DNA of 64,000 nt. Origin: Desulfarculus baarsii DSM 2075 (GTDB taxonomy: Bacteria; Desulfobacterota; Desulfarculia; Desulfarculales; Desulfarculaceae). The position numbers were made by a program, and so were the translations under genes. The notes under the pieces were generated by a model that was given only the letters and a program-made list of their open reading frames with translations, did not search any database and was not told the origin of the DNA. The stretch is from contig NC_014365.1 in the NCBI RefSeq assembly GCF_000143965.1, forward strand, positions 2,197,501 to 2,261,500, written 5' to 3'. Of the stretch, positions 1 through 7,398 are shown piece by piece (position 1 is the stretch's first letter; each line of letters opens with the position of its first letter).

Positions 1-422
1 ACGATCACCGGCGTGCCGCCGGCCAAAATGACCATGGGCGGATAGCTGACCCAATAAGGCGCGGGCACGACGACCTCGTCGCCCTCGTTGAGCAGGGCCT
101 GCATCACCAGATAGCCCGAATGCTTCCCGCCGACGTTGATCATCACCTGGTCGGGAGTATAGTCAAGGCCGTTGTCCCGTTTGAATTTGCCGCACACCGC
201 CTGCTTCAGTTCGGGGGTGCCGGCCGCCGGAGTGTAGCGGGTGAAGCCGTCGTTGATGGCCTTGATGGCCGCCTGGCAAATCCGCTCGGGAGTGTTGAAA
301 TCCGGCTGACCCACGGTGAAGTTGATCACGTCGATGCCTTCGGCGCGCATCTGGTTGGCCTTGGCGTCGAGGGCCAAGGTCGGCGATGGCGCGATGCTGG
401 TCACGCGTCGAGATAGCTCCAT
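1..422 (-). CDS. Class I/II PLP-dependent aminotransferase (aspartate aminotransferase type), C-terminus outside window
   Basis: The first 140 residues of a fold-type I aminotransferase that runs off the left edge. The N-terminus shows the family signature: SRRV near the start, then INFTVGQPDFNTP around residues 34-46, a TRYTPAAGTPELK substrate-loop segment, and a small domain reaching NVGGKHSG and APYWVSYPP. Family members transfer amino groups between aspartate or another amino acid and 2-oxoglutarate using cytosolic PLP; the Schiff-base lysine lies beyond the window. The ATG at 422 follows a GAGGAG ribosome site. A TTGACA promoter lies about 100 bp upstream, so it looks monocistronic at its 5' end. 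Aspartate specificity is inferred from similarity only; other class I enzymes are possible. Confidence 0.85.
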   Translation of the reverse strand, partial: MELSRRVTSIAPSPTLALDAKANQMRAEGIDVINFTVGQPDFNTPERICQAAIKAINDGFTRYTPAAGTPELKQAVCGKFKRDNGLDYTPDQVMINVGGKHSGYLVMQALLNEGDEVVVPAPYWVSYPPMVILAGGTPVI

Positions 423-516
423 GGTTGGGGGTCTCCTCAAAATCAGGGCGGCCAAGGCCGCGTTAATGGGGGGGATGGAAATATCGACAGCGGGCCGAAA
501 CCCGATCAGGGGTAAA

Positions 517-545
517 TGCTTACCGGCAGTCGTCGCTTGTGTCAA
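517..545 (-). promoter_or_regulatory. Sigma-70 promoter for the aminotransferase gene
   Basis: On the minus strand TTGACA (540-545) and TAAGCA (517-522) are separated by exactly 17 bp, about 95 bp upstream of the aminotransferase ATG. The -35 is perfect and the -10 is weak. Confidence 0.55.
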
Positions 546-562
546 GAATGGGGCGGCGAAAG

Positions 563-949
563 CTATTTGATTTCCTTTTCCAGGTCGGGAAAAGCCGGCT
601 TGCAGAATTCCTCGGCGGCCAGATCGGGGTTGTCGGCGTTGAGCAGCACCAGGTGGCGCAGATGCATGTAGGTGTCGGGGTCCATGGAGATGAAATCGAT
701 GGCCACGCCGCCTTTGACCACCCTGGCCACCCTGCCCTCCAGGCTCAGCACGGGGGCGTCCTCGGCGTCGCTGGGCAGGTAGATCGTCACCATGCAGCCC
801 TGGCCTTCCTTCAGCGGCAGGTCGCCCAGGATGAACACGCCCTTGTGACTGAGGTCGCGGGTCTCCAGGTCGAGCATGCGCAGGCCCACCGCCTGCACGT
901 CGGCCTTGGTGCGAAACTCCACCCGCGTCCTTCTGCGTTGCTCGACCAT
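563..949 (-). CDS. PilZ domain protein (c-di-GMP effector)
   Basis: A 128-residue single-domain PilZ protein. PilZ domains bind cyclic di-GMP through an RxxxR motif and a downstream (D/N)xSxxG motif. Here RRRTR is at about residues 5-9 and DLSHKG at about 32-37, followed by the expected beta-barrel. I chose the ATG at 949 because it is preceded by GGGAGAAGAG at good spacing; the in-frame GTG at 985 has a purine stretch touching the start codon. It probably acts in the cytoplasm as a c-di-GMP-responsive adaptor. The Tad pilus operon begins further along on the same strand, but nothing here ties the two together directly. Confidence 0.85.
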   Translation of the reverse strand: MVEQRRRTRVEFRTKADVQAVGLRMLDLETRDLSHKGVFILGDLPLKEGQGCMVTIYLPSDAEDAPVLSLEGRVARVVKGGVAIDFISMDPDTYMHLRHLVLLNADNPDLAAEEFCKPAFPDLEKEIK

Positions 950-997
950 CGTCTCTTCTCCCGCCAAGTCATGACCATGGGCCACTCCGTTTGACTA

Positions 998-1003
998 ATT
1001 ATA
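998..1003 (-). promoter_or_regulatory. Perfect -10 hexamer (TATAAT) for the PilZ gene
   Basis: TATAAT on the minus strand lies about 50 bp upstream of the chosen PilZ ATG, giving a roughly 40-nt leader. The -35 is not clear; TTGATG at 15 bp spacing is the best candidate. Confidence 0.4.
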
Positions 1004-1055
1004 CTGCATACCGACCGCCATCAACATCGACAACCGCAAAAACCGCATCCCGCCG

Positions 1056-1083
1056 TTGACAACGGGCCCACCGGGTTTATGCT
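1056..1083 (+). promoter_or_regulatory. Sigma-70 promoter for the TPP riboswitch-thi4 unit
   Basis: TTGACA (1056-1061) and TATGCT (1078-1083) are separated by 16 bp. Transcription would begin near 1090, about 35 nt before the aptamer. Confidence 0.6.
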
Positions 1084-1124
1084 TAATGATGCGGCGTGGT
1101 TTTTCACAAACAACGCCGCCGAAC

Positions 1125-1220
1125 GATTGCTGGGGGAGCCGCGGCGATGCGGCTGAGAGTGCGCGATACAGGCGCAGACCCCTCGAACCTGTTGGGTAAT
1201 TCCAGCGTAGGGAAGCAGTC
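1125..1220 (+). ncRNA. TPP riboswitch aptamer (THI element)
   Basis: This is a recognisable THI box. P1 is GATTGCT (1125-1131) paired with AGCAGTC (1214-1220). Inside are the hallmark GGCTGAGAGTG loop (1150-1160), the ACCCCTCGAACCTG strand (about 1178-1191) and the GGGTAATTCCAGCGTAGGGAA segment (about 1194-1214). It senses thiamin pyrophosphate and should lower expression of the thi4 gene downstream when thiamin is plentiful. Confidence 0.95.
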
Positions 1221-1254
1221 TGGCCGAGCGCGCGAGTAGTCCAAGCACGCTGTT

Positions 1255-1309
1255 TTCGGGCCGGTTTCCCTAACGGAGGCCGGCCCGAAGGCTTTTTCGG
1301 GGGCCGGCC
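1255..1309 (+). promoter_or_regulatory. Expression platform of the TPP riboswitch: mutually exclusive hairpins
   Basis: Three complementary segments follow the aptamer: TTCGGGCCGG (1255-1264), CCGGCCCGAA (1280-1289) and a 14-nt segment at 1296-1309 that begins TTCGGGGGCC. The middle segment can pair perfectly with the first, or with the third (one 2-nt bulge), but not with both. The second hairpin ends directly before the GGAAAGG ribosome site (1310-1316) of thi4. There is no U-run, so control is more likely at translation or ribosome access than by intrinsic termination. Confidence 0.7.
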
Positions 1310-1324
1310 GGAAAGGCAAGCGAA

Positions 1325-2107
1325 ATGTTGGACGAAGTCACCATCAGCCGCGCCATTGTCAGCACCTATCTGCAAAAGTTGCAAGACCACCTGGAGCTGG
1401 ACGTGGCCATTGTCGGCGGCGGGCCCTCGGGCCTGGTGGCCGGCTACAAACTGGCCCAGGCCGGGCGCAAGGTGGCCCTGTTCGAGCGCAAGCTCTCGCT
1501 GGGCGGCGGCATGTGGGGCGGCGGCATGATGATGAACGAGATCGTGGTGCAGGAACAAGCCAAGCGCATCCTTGACGAGTTCGGCGTGCCTTCCAAGGAG
1601 TTCCAGCCGGGCTATCACACCGCCGACAGCGTTTTGTGCTCCACCACCCTGGCCTCCAAGGCCTGCCTGGCCGGGCTGACGGTGTTCAACCTGGTCTCGG
1701 TGGAGGACGTGATGGTCCGCGACAGCCGGGTGACGGGCCTGGTGATCAACTGGAGCGCCGTGGAGATGGGCGGGCTGCACGTGGACCCGCTGACCATCCG
1801 CGCCAAGTGGGTCATCGACGCCACCGGCCACGCCGCCGAGGTGCTGGGCGTCATCAGCCGCAAGGTCGACGCCCGGCTGCTGACCGAAAACGGCCGGGTC
1901 ATGGGCGAGCGCTCACTGTGGGCCGACGTGGCCGAGACCAACACCCTGGGCAACACCCGCGAGGCCTTCCCCGGCGTCTACACCGCCGGCATGTGCGCCA
2001 ACGCCGTGTTCGGCTCCTACCGCATGGGCCCGGTGTTCGGCGGGATGCTGCTTTCCGGCGAAAAAGCGGCCCAGGAGGTCCACCGCCGGCTGAGCGAGGA
2101 AGGCTAG
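1325..2107 (+). CDS. thi4: Thiamin thiazole synthase, sulfide-dependent archaeal-type Thi4
   Basis: A 260-residue Thi4-family enzyme that builds the ADP-thiazole precursor of thiamin from NAD and glycine. The Rossmann motif GGGPSGL lies at residues 31-37 and a glycine/methionine-rich [11 protein letters not shown] at 60-70. In yeast Thi4 the suicidal sulfur donor is a cysteine just before an MDP motif. Here that position is His152 in LHVDP, as in methanogen enzymes that use free sulfide and turn over repeatedly. This fits a sulfidic anaerobe. The ATG follows GGAAAGG by 8 nt. The TPP riboswitch immediately upstream confirms a thiamin role. The C-terminal [22 protein letters not shown] stretch is typical of the family. 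Confidence 0.93.
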   Translation: MLDEVTISRAIVSTYLQKLQDHLELDVAIVGGGPSGLVAGYKLAQAGRKVALFERKLSLGGGMWGGGMMMNEIVVQEQAKRILDEFGVPSKEFQPGYHTADSVLCSTTLASKACLAGLTVFNLVSVEDVMVRDSRVTGLVINWSAVEMGGLHVDPLTIRAKWVIDATGHAAEVLGVISRKVDARLLTENGRVMGERSLWADVAETNTLGNTREAFPGVYTAGMCANAVFGSYRMGPVFGGMLLSGEKAAQEVHRRLSEEG

Positions 2108-2118
2108 TTTTTTGGCCA

Positions 2119-2150
2119 AACGCCGGGCGCGAACGCTAGCGCCCGGCGTT
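2119..2150. terminator. Bidirectional intrinsic terminator between thi4 and the Tad operon
   Basis: A perfect 12-bp stem, AACGCCGGGCGC (2119-2130) with its complement at 2139-2150, stands between the convergent stop codons of thi4 and the TPR gene. The T-runs are short. Confidence 0.7.
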
Positions 2151-2151
2151 T

Positions 2152-3222
2152 TCAGCGCCCATCCACCGCGCCCTCGGCCGCGTCATCGGCCGGCGGCGTT
2201 TGGCCGACCTGATCGACCAAGGCGCCTTGCGGCCTGGCCATGCCCACGTCGTCTTCGAACCCCGGCCCCAGGTCGGCGCGTTGGCGCACCTGGTCCAGAT
2301 GGCGGGCGGCCAGGGCGTAATAGGTCGGCGATATTTCCAGGGCCTGGCGGAACATGTCGGCGGCCTGGCGATACTGGCCCTGGCCGGCCAGCAGGCAGCC
2401 CAGGTCATGACGGGCCTTGGCCGGGCCCATGGTGGCCTCCAACAGCGCCAGCGCCTGATCGGCCCGCCCCTGGCGGAAATAAACCAGGGCCAGGTTGTTG
2501 CGCGGCTTATCGTCGGCGGGGGCCAGGCGCATGGCCCGCGTGAAGGCCCGCTGAGCCTGATCCAGCCGGCCCTGGGCCATCAAGGCCAGGCCCAGGTTGT
2601 TGTGGGGCGCGGCCTGGCCCGGTTGCAGCCGGATGGCCGCCTCGAAGTGGGCCATGGCCTCTGCGGCCCGGCCCTGGCGGTTGAGGGCCACGCCCAGGCC
2701 GTTGCGCGCCTTCCACAGGGCGGCGTCCAGGCCGACGGCCCGCTCCAGGGCCTTTTGGGCCTCGCCGGGCCTATCCTGGGCCAACAGGGCCAGGCCAAGG
2801 CCTTGCCAGGCCTGGGCGTCGCCCTCGTCGGCCTGGATCAACGCGGCGTAGATGCGCTCGGCCTGGGCGTAGCCGCCGCCGCGCAGATGCAGCAGGGCCG
2901 TCTTGCCACGCAGACGGGCGGCCTGATCGGCCGGGGCCTTGGCCAGGGCGCGGTTGTATTGAAACAAGGCGGCCATGGCCTCGCCACTGGCGGCCAATTG
3001 ATCGCCGTGGGCCTCCAGGGCCGTGGGATCGGCCTCCATGGCCCGATCGGCCTTGGCCTGAAGCTCGTCGCGGCCGGCGGCTTCTTCGCGGGCCCGCATT
3101 TCCTCGGCCTCCGCTTGATCCACCCCACGCAGGCCGGCGGCCGCGCCGCCGCCGCAGCCGGCGCAAAAAAGCGCCGCCAAGACCACCAACATCAAGGCCA
3201 ATCCAGCCATCCATCGTCCCAT
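2152..3222 (-). CDS. TPR lipoprotein, TadD-like, last gene of the Tad operon
   Basis: A 356-residue exported TPR protein. Residues 1-23 form a lipoprotein-type signal (hydrophobic LALMLVVLAALF, then CAGC with the candidate lipidated Cys at 23). At least six TPR units follow, such as AWQGLGLALLAQDRPGEAQ and APHNNLGLALMAQGRLDQA. Tad loci usually encode a TPR lipoprotein (TadD) needed for pilus secretion, and position and architecture match. The ATG at 3222 follows GGGGTGGG; the upstream in-frame extension overlaps the HDOD gene in another frame and has no protein-like character. The C-terminal ~40 residues are acidic and unlike TPR. TadD identity rests on context more than sequence. Confidence 0.75.
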   Translation of the reverse strand: MGRWMAGLALMLVVLAALFCAGCGGGAAAGLRGVDQAEAEEMRAREEAAGRDELQAKADRAMEADPTALEAHGDQLAASGEAMAALFQYNRALAKAPADQAARLRGKTALLHLRGGGYAQAERIYAALIQADEGDAQAWQGLGLALLAQDRPGEAQKALERAVGLDAALWKARNGLGVALNRQGRAAEAMAHFEAAIRLQPGQAAPHNNLGLALMAQGRLDQAQRAFTRAMRLAPADDKPRNNLALVYFRQGRADQALALLEATMGPAKARHDLGCLLAGQGQYRQAADMFRQALEISPTYYALAARHLDQVRQRADLGPGFEDDVGMARPQGALVDQVGQTPPADDAAEGAVDGR

Positions 3223-3254
3223 CGCCCACCCCGCTTTTTTCGCGCGCCGCCGCC

Positions 3255-4142
3255 TCAGCCGGCCAGCGGATCGAGTTCCTCGCCCAGGGCGCGCAGACGA
3301 TCGTCCAGGCGCTCCAGAGTGATTTCGTTGACCACCCAACCCATGCCGGCCACGAACTCGGCGGCTGGCGGGGTCAATTCCAGCCGGCGCGGCAGGCCGG
3401 GGCCGTTTTCCGCGCCGGCCAGCAGATCGGCCAGAAACACCACGCCAGCGGCCACGCCGTCGCCGTCGTCGGTCCACGGCTGGTGGTGCAGGCCCACGGC
3501 GCGGGTCATCGCCGGCGGAAAATCCCAATAGCTCAACAGGGCCTGGCCGACCTGGGCGTGATCCAGGCCCATGGTCATGCGCTCGGCCAACAGGGCGGGC
3601 AGGCCGTGGCGGCCGGCCAGGTCCATGGCTTTTTCGTAATCGGCCGGTCGATGGGCGTCCAGGGCCACCTTGCCGATATCGTGCAGCAGGCCATGGGCGT
3701 AGTAGCCGGGGCCCAGGCCCAGTTCGTGACGGGCCAACGCCTCGCAGAGCACGGCCGCGCGCCGGGCGTGGGCCCACAGATCCAAGCGCCGCATGCGTCG
3801 ACGCATGGGTCGAGCCACGCCGGCGGCCTCGAAGGCGGCGAGGCCCAGGGCCAGCGCGCGCAGTTGATCAAAGCCCAGAATGACCACCGCCCGGCTCAAA
3901 TCGTCCACCCGGCCCCGGCAGCCGTGCAGCGGCGAGTTGGCCGCGGCCAACACCTTGCCGGCCAACGACTGATCGCGGCCCACCTCGCGGGCCAGGTTGG
4001 CCGCCGAATGCTCATCGCCGCCAGCCAGTTGGGCCACGCGGATGGCCACGTCGGGCAGGGTCGGCAACTGGTCCGGCGCGCAGCCCAAGGCCTCGAGCAG
4101 ATAGTCGTGAGCCACGGCTCGCCGGTGGTCATCCAGAGACAT
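3255..4142 (-). CDS. HDOD domain signalling protein inside the Tad operon
   Basis: A 295-residue HDOD protein (a degenerate HD-hydrolase-like signalling domain). The hallmark stretch LPTLPDVAIRVAQL at about residues 27-40 and the AVVILGFDQLRALAL helix at about 85-99 are both present. An HD-like pair GLLHDIGK at about 150-157 and a second histidine segment (LHHQPW) suggest the metal site is partly kept, unlike many HDOD proteins. The start overlaps the tadC stop as TGATG, so it is translationally coupled to the pilus operon. HDOD genes are not standard members of tad loci; a regulatory link to pilus output is inferred from position. Confidence 0.82.
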   Translation of the reverse strand: MSLDDHRRAVAHDYLLEALGCAPDQLPTLPDVAIRVAQLAGGDEHSAANLAREVGRDQSLAGKVLAAANSPLHGCRGRVDDLSRAVVILGFDQLRALALGLAAFEAAGVARPMRRRMRRLDLWAHARRAAVLCEALARHELGLGPGYYAHGLLHDIGKVALDAHRPADYEKAMDLAGRHGLPALLAERMTMGLDHAQVGQALLSYWDFPPAMTRAVGLHHQPWTDDGDGVAAGVVFLADLLAGAENGPGLPRRLELTPPAAEFVAGMGWVVNEITLERLDDRLRALGEELDPLAG

Positions 4143-5059
4143 CAGAACATCTTCTCCACAATGTTGATCACCGCCGGCCCGGCCATCACGGCCATGATCG
4201 CCGGAAAAATTAAAAACAGCACTGGAAACAGCAGCTTGAGCGGAATCTTGGCCGCCTGCTCCTCCAGCTTTTGCCGGCGCTTGGTGCGCAGGTCATCGGC
4301 AAAGACGCGGATCGAGCGGCCGATGCTCACGCCAAAGCGATCAGCCTGGATCAGCATGGCCACCAGCCCGGCCATCTCGTCGACGCCGCAGCGTTTGGCC
4401 AGATTGCGCAGGGCGTCGCCACGGGCCGCGCCCAGCTTCAGCTCCAGCGAAAAGATGGCCAGTTCGTGGGCCAAAACCGGGCTGGAGGCGGCCAGATCGC
4501 GCGAGACCCGCTGCACCGCCGCGTCCAGGCCCAGGCCCGACTCCACGGCGATGACCAGCAGATCGAGCATGGAGGGCATTTGCCGGGCAATCAGCGCGCT
4601 ACGCCGCAGGGCCAGCTTTTCCAGCACGTAGCCCGGCCCGAGATACCCCAGCGCCGCGGCGATGAGCGTCGAGATGACCATGGCCGGCCGCTTGGCCTGG
4701 ATCAGCACGCCCAGGGCAAAGACGATCGCCGGCAGCAAGAACGCGGCGGCCAAGCGAACGCCGGTGAATACATTGAGCGCCTCGACCGAACGAAAACCCG
4801 CGGTGAGCAGGTCTTGGCGCAGCTTGCTCTTTTCCCAGCCCTGGCCGCGCTCTGACTTGGGGGCCAGGGCCTTGACCGCGCCCAGCAGGCGCTTTTTGAT
4901 GGCGGGCGCGGGTCTGGGCGGCGCGTTTCGCGCCAACAGCTCGTCCAGCCGCCGGCGGGCCGGATCCGGGCCGCCGCCCAGGGTTCGGCAGGCCCAAAAG
5001 GCCAGCAGCACGGCCAGGCCCGTGGCGCCCGATATGGAAATTATGAATAAATTATCCAT
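4142..5059 (-). CDS. tadC: Type II/IV secretion system inner-membrane protein TadC
   Basis: A 305-residue T2SSF-family platform protein. An N-terminal membrane segment is followed by a cytoplasmic region and a T2SSF domain (about residues 165-280) with SMLDLLVIAVESGLGLDAAVQRV and LGVSIGRS-type motifs. Two hydrophobic helices close the protein (LLFPVLFLIFPAIMAVMAG). TadC works with TadB as the inner-membrane base of the Flp pilus, coupled to the ATPase CpaF/TadA. The gene starts 3 bp after the tadB stop and its own stop overlaps the HDOD start. Confidence 0.93.
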   Translation of the reverse strand: MDNLFIISISGATGLAVLLAFWACRTLGGGPDPARRRLDELLARNAPPRPAPAIKKRLLGAVKALAPKSERGQGWEKSKLRQDLLTAGFRSVEALNVFTGVRLAAAFLLPAIVFALGVLIQAKRPAMVISTLIAAALGYLGPGYVLEKLALRRSALIARQMPSMLDLLVIAVESGLGLDAAVQRVSRDLAASSPVLAHELAIFSLELKLGAARGDALRNLAKRCGVDEMAGLVAMLIQADRFGVSIGRSIRVFADDLRTKRRQKLEEQAAKIPLKLLFPVLFLIFPAIMAVMAGPAVINIVEKMF

Positions 5060-5062
5060 GCC

Positions 5063-6031
5063 TTATACCCGCATCTTGATAATTTGCTTTATGACCACGA
5101 TGCCCAGCACCTCCAGGCATGCGCCGCTCAGCAAAATGGTCTGGCCGATGGGGTTGCCCAGGGCCATGTTGATGTATTCTGGCGTGGACCAATAGAGCAT
5201 GGCGAACAAGGCCGGCGGCATCAGCGAGAGGATCCAGCCCGAAAGCCGGCCCTCGGCCGAAAGGGCCCGCACGGTGCGTTGCAGACGAAAGCGCTCGCGG
5301 ATGATGTAGGCGATGTTGTCGAGGATCTCGGTGAGATTGCCGCCGGTCTCCCGCTGAAGGCTGACCGCGCTGGCGAAAAACTTGACGTCCTCCAGTTCGA
5401 CCCGCCGCACCAGCCCCGTCAGGGCCTCTTCCATGGTCTTGCCAAAGGAATAATCCTCGAAGGTCTTGTTGAACTCGCTGGCCACCGGCTCGCCCAACTC
5501 CTCGCCGACCATGCGCAGGCCCGCGCTGAAACTGTGCCCGGCGCGCAAAGCCCGGCCCACCAGCTCCACGGCCTCGGGAAACTGGCTTTCGAAGACGCTC
5601 AGGCGTTTGGCCTTGATCTTGCTCACCGCCATCAGCGGCAGATAGCCCAGGCCCAGGGCCAGCCCCAACGACAGGTAGCCCAGCGCCAGGCCCAGGCCCA
5701 GCAGCGCGCCAGCCACGGCCAACACGCCGCAGAGCAAGACCAGCGTGCCCAGATTTATGGGGTTGCCGGCCTTATCCAGCAAGTCTTGCAGGCGCAACAA
5801 ACGCGGCGCGCGAGCGATCAGGCGGTCCAGAAAGCTGATCTCGGAATAGGACGTCACCCGCAGCAAGGCCTCCAACTGGCTGTCGGGCGGGGTGTTTTCC
5901 GCGCCCAGACGCCGCAGCCGACGCCGCGCGGCCTGGCTCGGCGCCTCGCCGGCCGGCGAGAGCAGATAGCGCAGGCCCAAGGCCAGGCAAATGACGCTGA
6001 AAAAAACCGCCGCGCCGATCAACCAGCTCAT
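5063..6031 (-). CDS. tadB: Flp pilus inner-membrane platform protein TadB
   Basis: A 322-residue T2SSF-family protein. It opens with a transmembrane segment (residues 3-22), has two more near 105-145, a T2SSF domain with FPEAVELVGRALRAGHSFSAGL (about residues 168-189) and RETGGNLTEILDNIA, and ends with a hydrophobic C-terminus. TadB and TadC form the platform on which the Flp pilus is assembled. The start codon overlaps the cpaF stop as ATGA, so translation is coupled. Confidence 0.93.
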   Translation of the reverse strand: MSWLIGAAVFFSVICLALGLRYLLSPAGEAPSQAARRRLRRLGAENTPPDSQLEALLRVTSYSEISFLDRLIARAPRLLRLQDLLDKAGNPINLGTLVLLCGVLAVAGALLGLGLALGYLSLGLALGLGYLPLMAVSKIKAKRLSVFESQFPEAVELVGRALRAGHSFSAGLRMVGEELGEPVASEFNKTFEDYSFGKTMEEALTGLVRRVELEDVKFFASAVSLQRETGGNLTEILDNIAYIIRERFRLQRTVRALSAEGRLSGWILSLMPPALFAMLYWSTPEYINMALGNPIGQTILLSGACLEVLGIVVIKQIIKMRV

Positions 6032-7398
6032 AGGTTGGCCCCCAATCCCAGACGCCGTTCGCCGCCGAACAGGCCGCTGTCCAGGTCCACGCCGTGGGAT
6101 TTGAGCTTCTCGCTGAAGGACGGCCGGATGCCTGTCGGGCCGAAGTGGCCGATGACCTTGCCTTTTTCGTCAACGCCGCTCTGCTGGAACTTGAAGATCT
6201 CCTGCATCGTGACCATATCGCCCTCCATGCCCGTGATCTCGCTGAAGCTGATCACCTTGCGCGAACCATCGGAAAGCCGGGCCACCTGCACGATGACCTC
6301 CACGGCGCTGGCGATCTGGCGGCGGATGGCCCGTTCGCTGATGTCGAGTCCGCCCATGGAGACCAGCGTCTCCATGCGGCTGACGCAGTCGCGGGGGCTG
6401 TTGGCGTGGATGGTGGTCAGGCTGCCGTCGTGGCCGGTGCTCATGGCCTGCATCATGTCCAGGGCCTCGCCGCCGCGACACTCGCCGACGACGATGCGAT
6501 CGGGCCGCATGCGCAGGCAGTTGCGCACCAGATCGCGCATGGTCACCTGGCCCACGCCCTCGATGTTGGGCGGCCTGGTCTCCAGGCGCACCACGTGCTC
6601 CTGTTGCAGTTGCAACTCGGCCGAGTCCTCGATGGTGACGATGCGTTCGCCAAAGGGGATAAACGACGAAAAGACGTTGAGCAACGTGGTCTTGCCCGAG
6701 CCTGTGCCGCCGCTGATGACGACGTTCAAACGGGCCGTGACCACGCCCTTGATGACCTGGGCCAGCTCGGGGGTGATGCTGCCATAGCGGATCAGGTCGG
6801 CCACGGTGAGCGGATCTTTGGCAAACTTGCGGATGGTCAGGGACGGGCCGTCCAGGGCCAGGGGCGGGATGATGGCGTTGACGCGGCTGCCGTCGGCCAG
6901 GCGGGCGTCGACCATGGGCGACGATTCGTCGATGCGCCGGCCGACTTTGGTGGCTATCTTGTCGATGATTTTGAGCAAATGGGCGTCATCACGGAAACGG
7001 GCCGTGGCCTTGGTCAGCCGGCCGCAGCGCTCGACATAGACACGGTTATAGCCGTTGCACATGATCTCGCTGACGCTTTCATCGGCCAGCAACGGCTCCA
7101 GGGGGCCCAGGCCCATCACCTCGTCCTTGATCTCGATGATCAAGCGCGCGCGCTCGTCGGGGGCCAGTTGGACGCTTTCGCCTTCCAGCACCTGGGCAAT
7201 GGCTCCTTCCAGTTCTTTGTCCATCGAGCCATCGGCGGCCTGGGAGATCTGGGCCAGGTCGACCTTGTCGATGACCTTGTAGTGCATGCGGCCCTTGAGC
7301 TCCTGAAAGGCCGCCTGTCGGGCGTCATCCTCTGGCTGTTGGCAAGAAGCGGGCGTTTGCCCGCCGGGGCCCTTGCCCAATCGTTGGCGCAGACTCAT
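6028..7398 (-). CDS. cpaF: Flp pilus assembly ATPase CpaF/TadA
   Basis: A 456-residue secretion ATPase of the CpaF branch. It drives Flp pilin polymerisation from the cytoplasm. The Walker A GGTGSGKTTLLN is at about 230-241, the Asp box IEDSAEL at 256-262, Walker B RIVVGECRGGEA at about 301-312 and the His box TGHDGSLTTIHAN at about 321-333. The start ATG overlaps the cpaE stop as ATGA; the much longer open frame upstream only runs through cpaE and is not translated sequence. The stop overlaps the tadB start in the same way. Confidence 0.96.
   Translation of the reverse strand: MSLRQRLGKGPGGQTPASCQQPEDDARQAAFQELKGRMHYKVIDKVDLAQISQAADGSMDKELEGAIAQVLEGESVQLAPDERARLIIEIKDEVMGLGPLEPLLADESVSEIMCNGYNRVYVERCGRLTKATARFRDDAHLLKIIDKIATKVGRRIDESSPMVDARLADGSRVNAIIPPLALDGPSLTIRKFAKDPLTVADLIRYGSITPELAQVIKGVVTARLNVVISGGTGSGKTTLLNVFSSFIPFGERIVTIEDSAELQLQQEHVVRLETRPPNIEGVGQVTMRDLVRNCLRMRPDRIVVGECRGGEALDMMQAMSTGHDGSLTTIHANSPRDCVSRMETLVSMGGLDISERAIRRQIASAVEVIVQVARLSDGSRKVISFSEITGMEGDMVTMQEIFKFQQSGVDEKGKVIGHFGPTGIRPSFSEKLKSHGVDLDSGLFGGERRLGLGANL

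Noticed and set aside
995-1831. 278-codon minus-strand open frame over the TPP riboswitch and thi4
   Set aside because: It is antisense to a riboswitch and a clear thi4 gene, with His/Gln/Gly-rich low-complexity translation typical of an opposite-strand shadow in GC-rich DNA.
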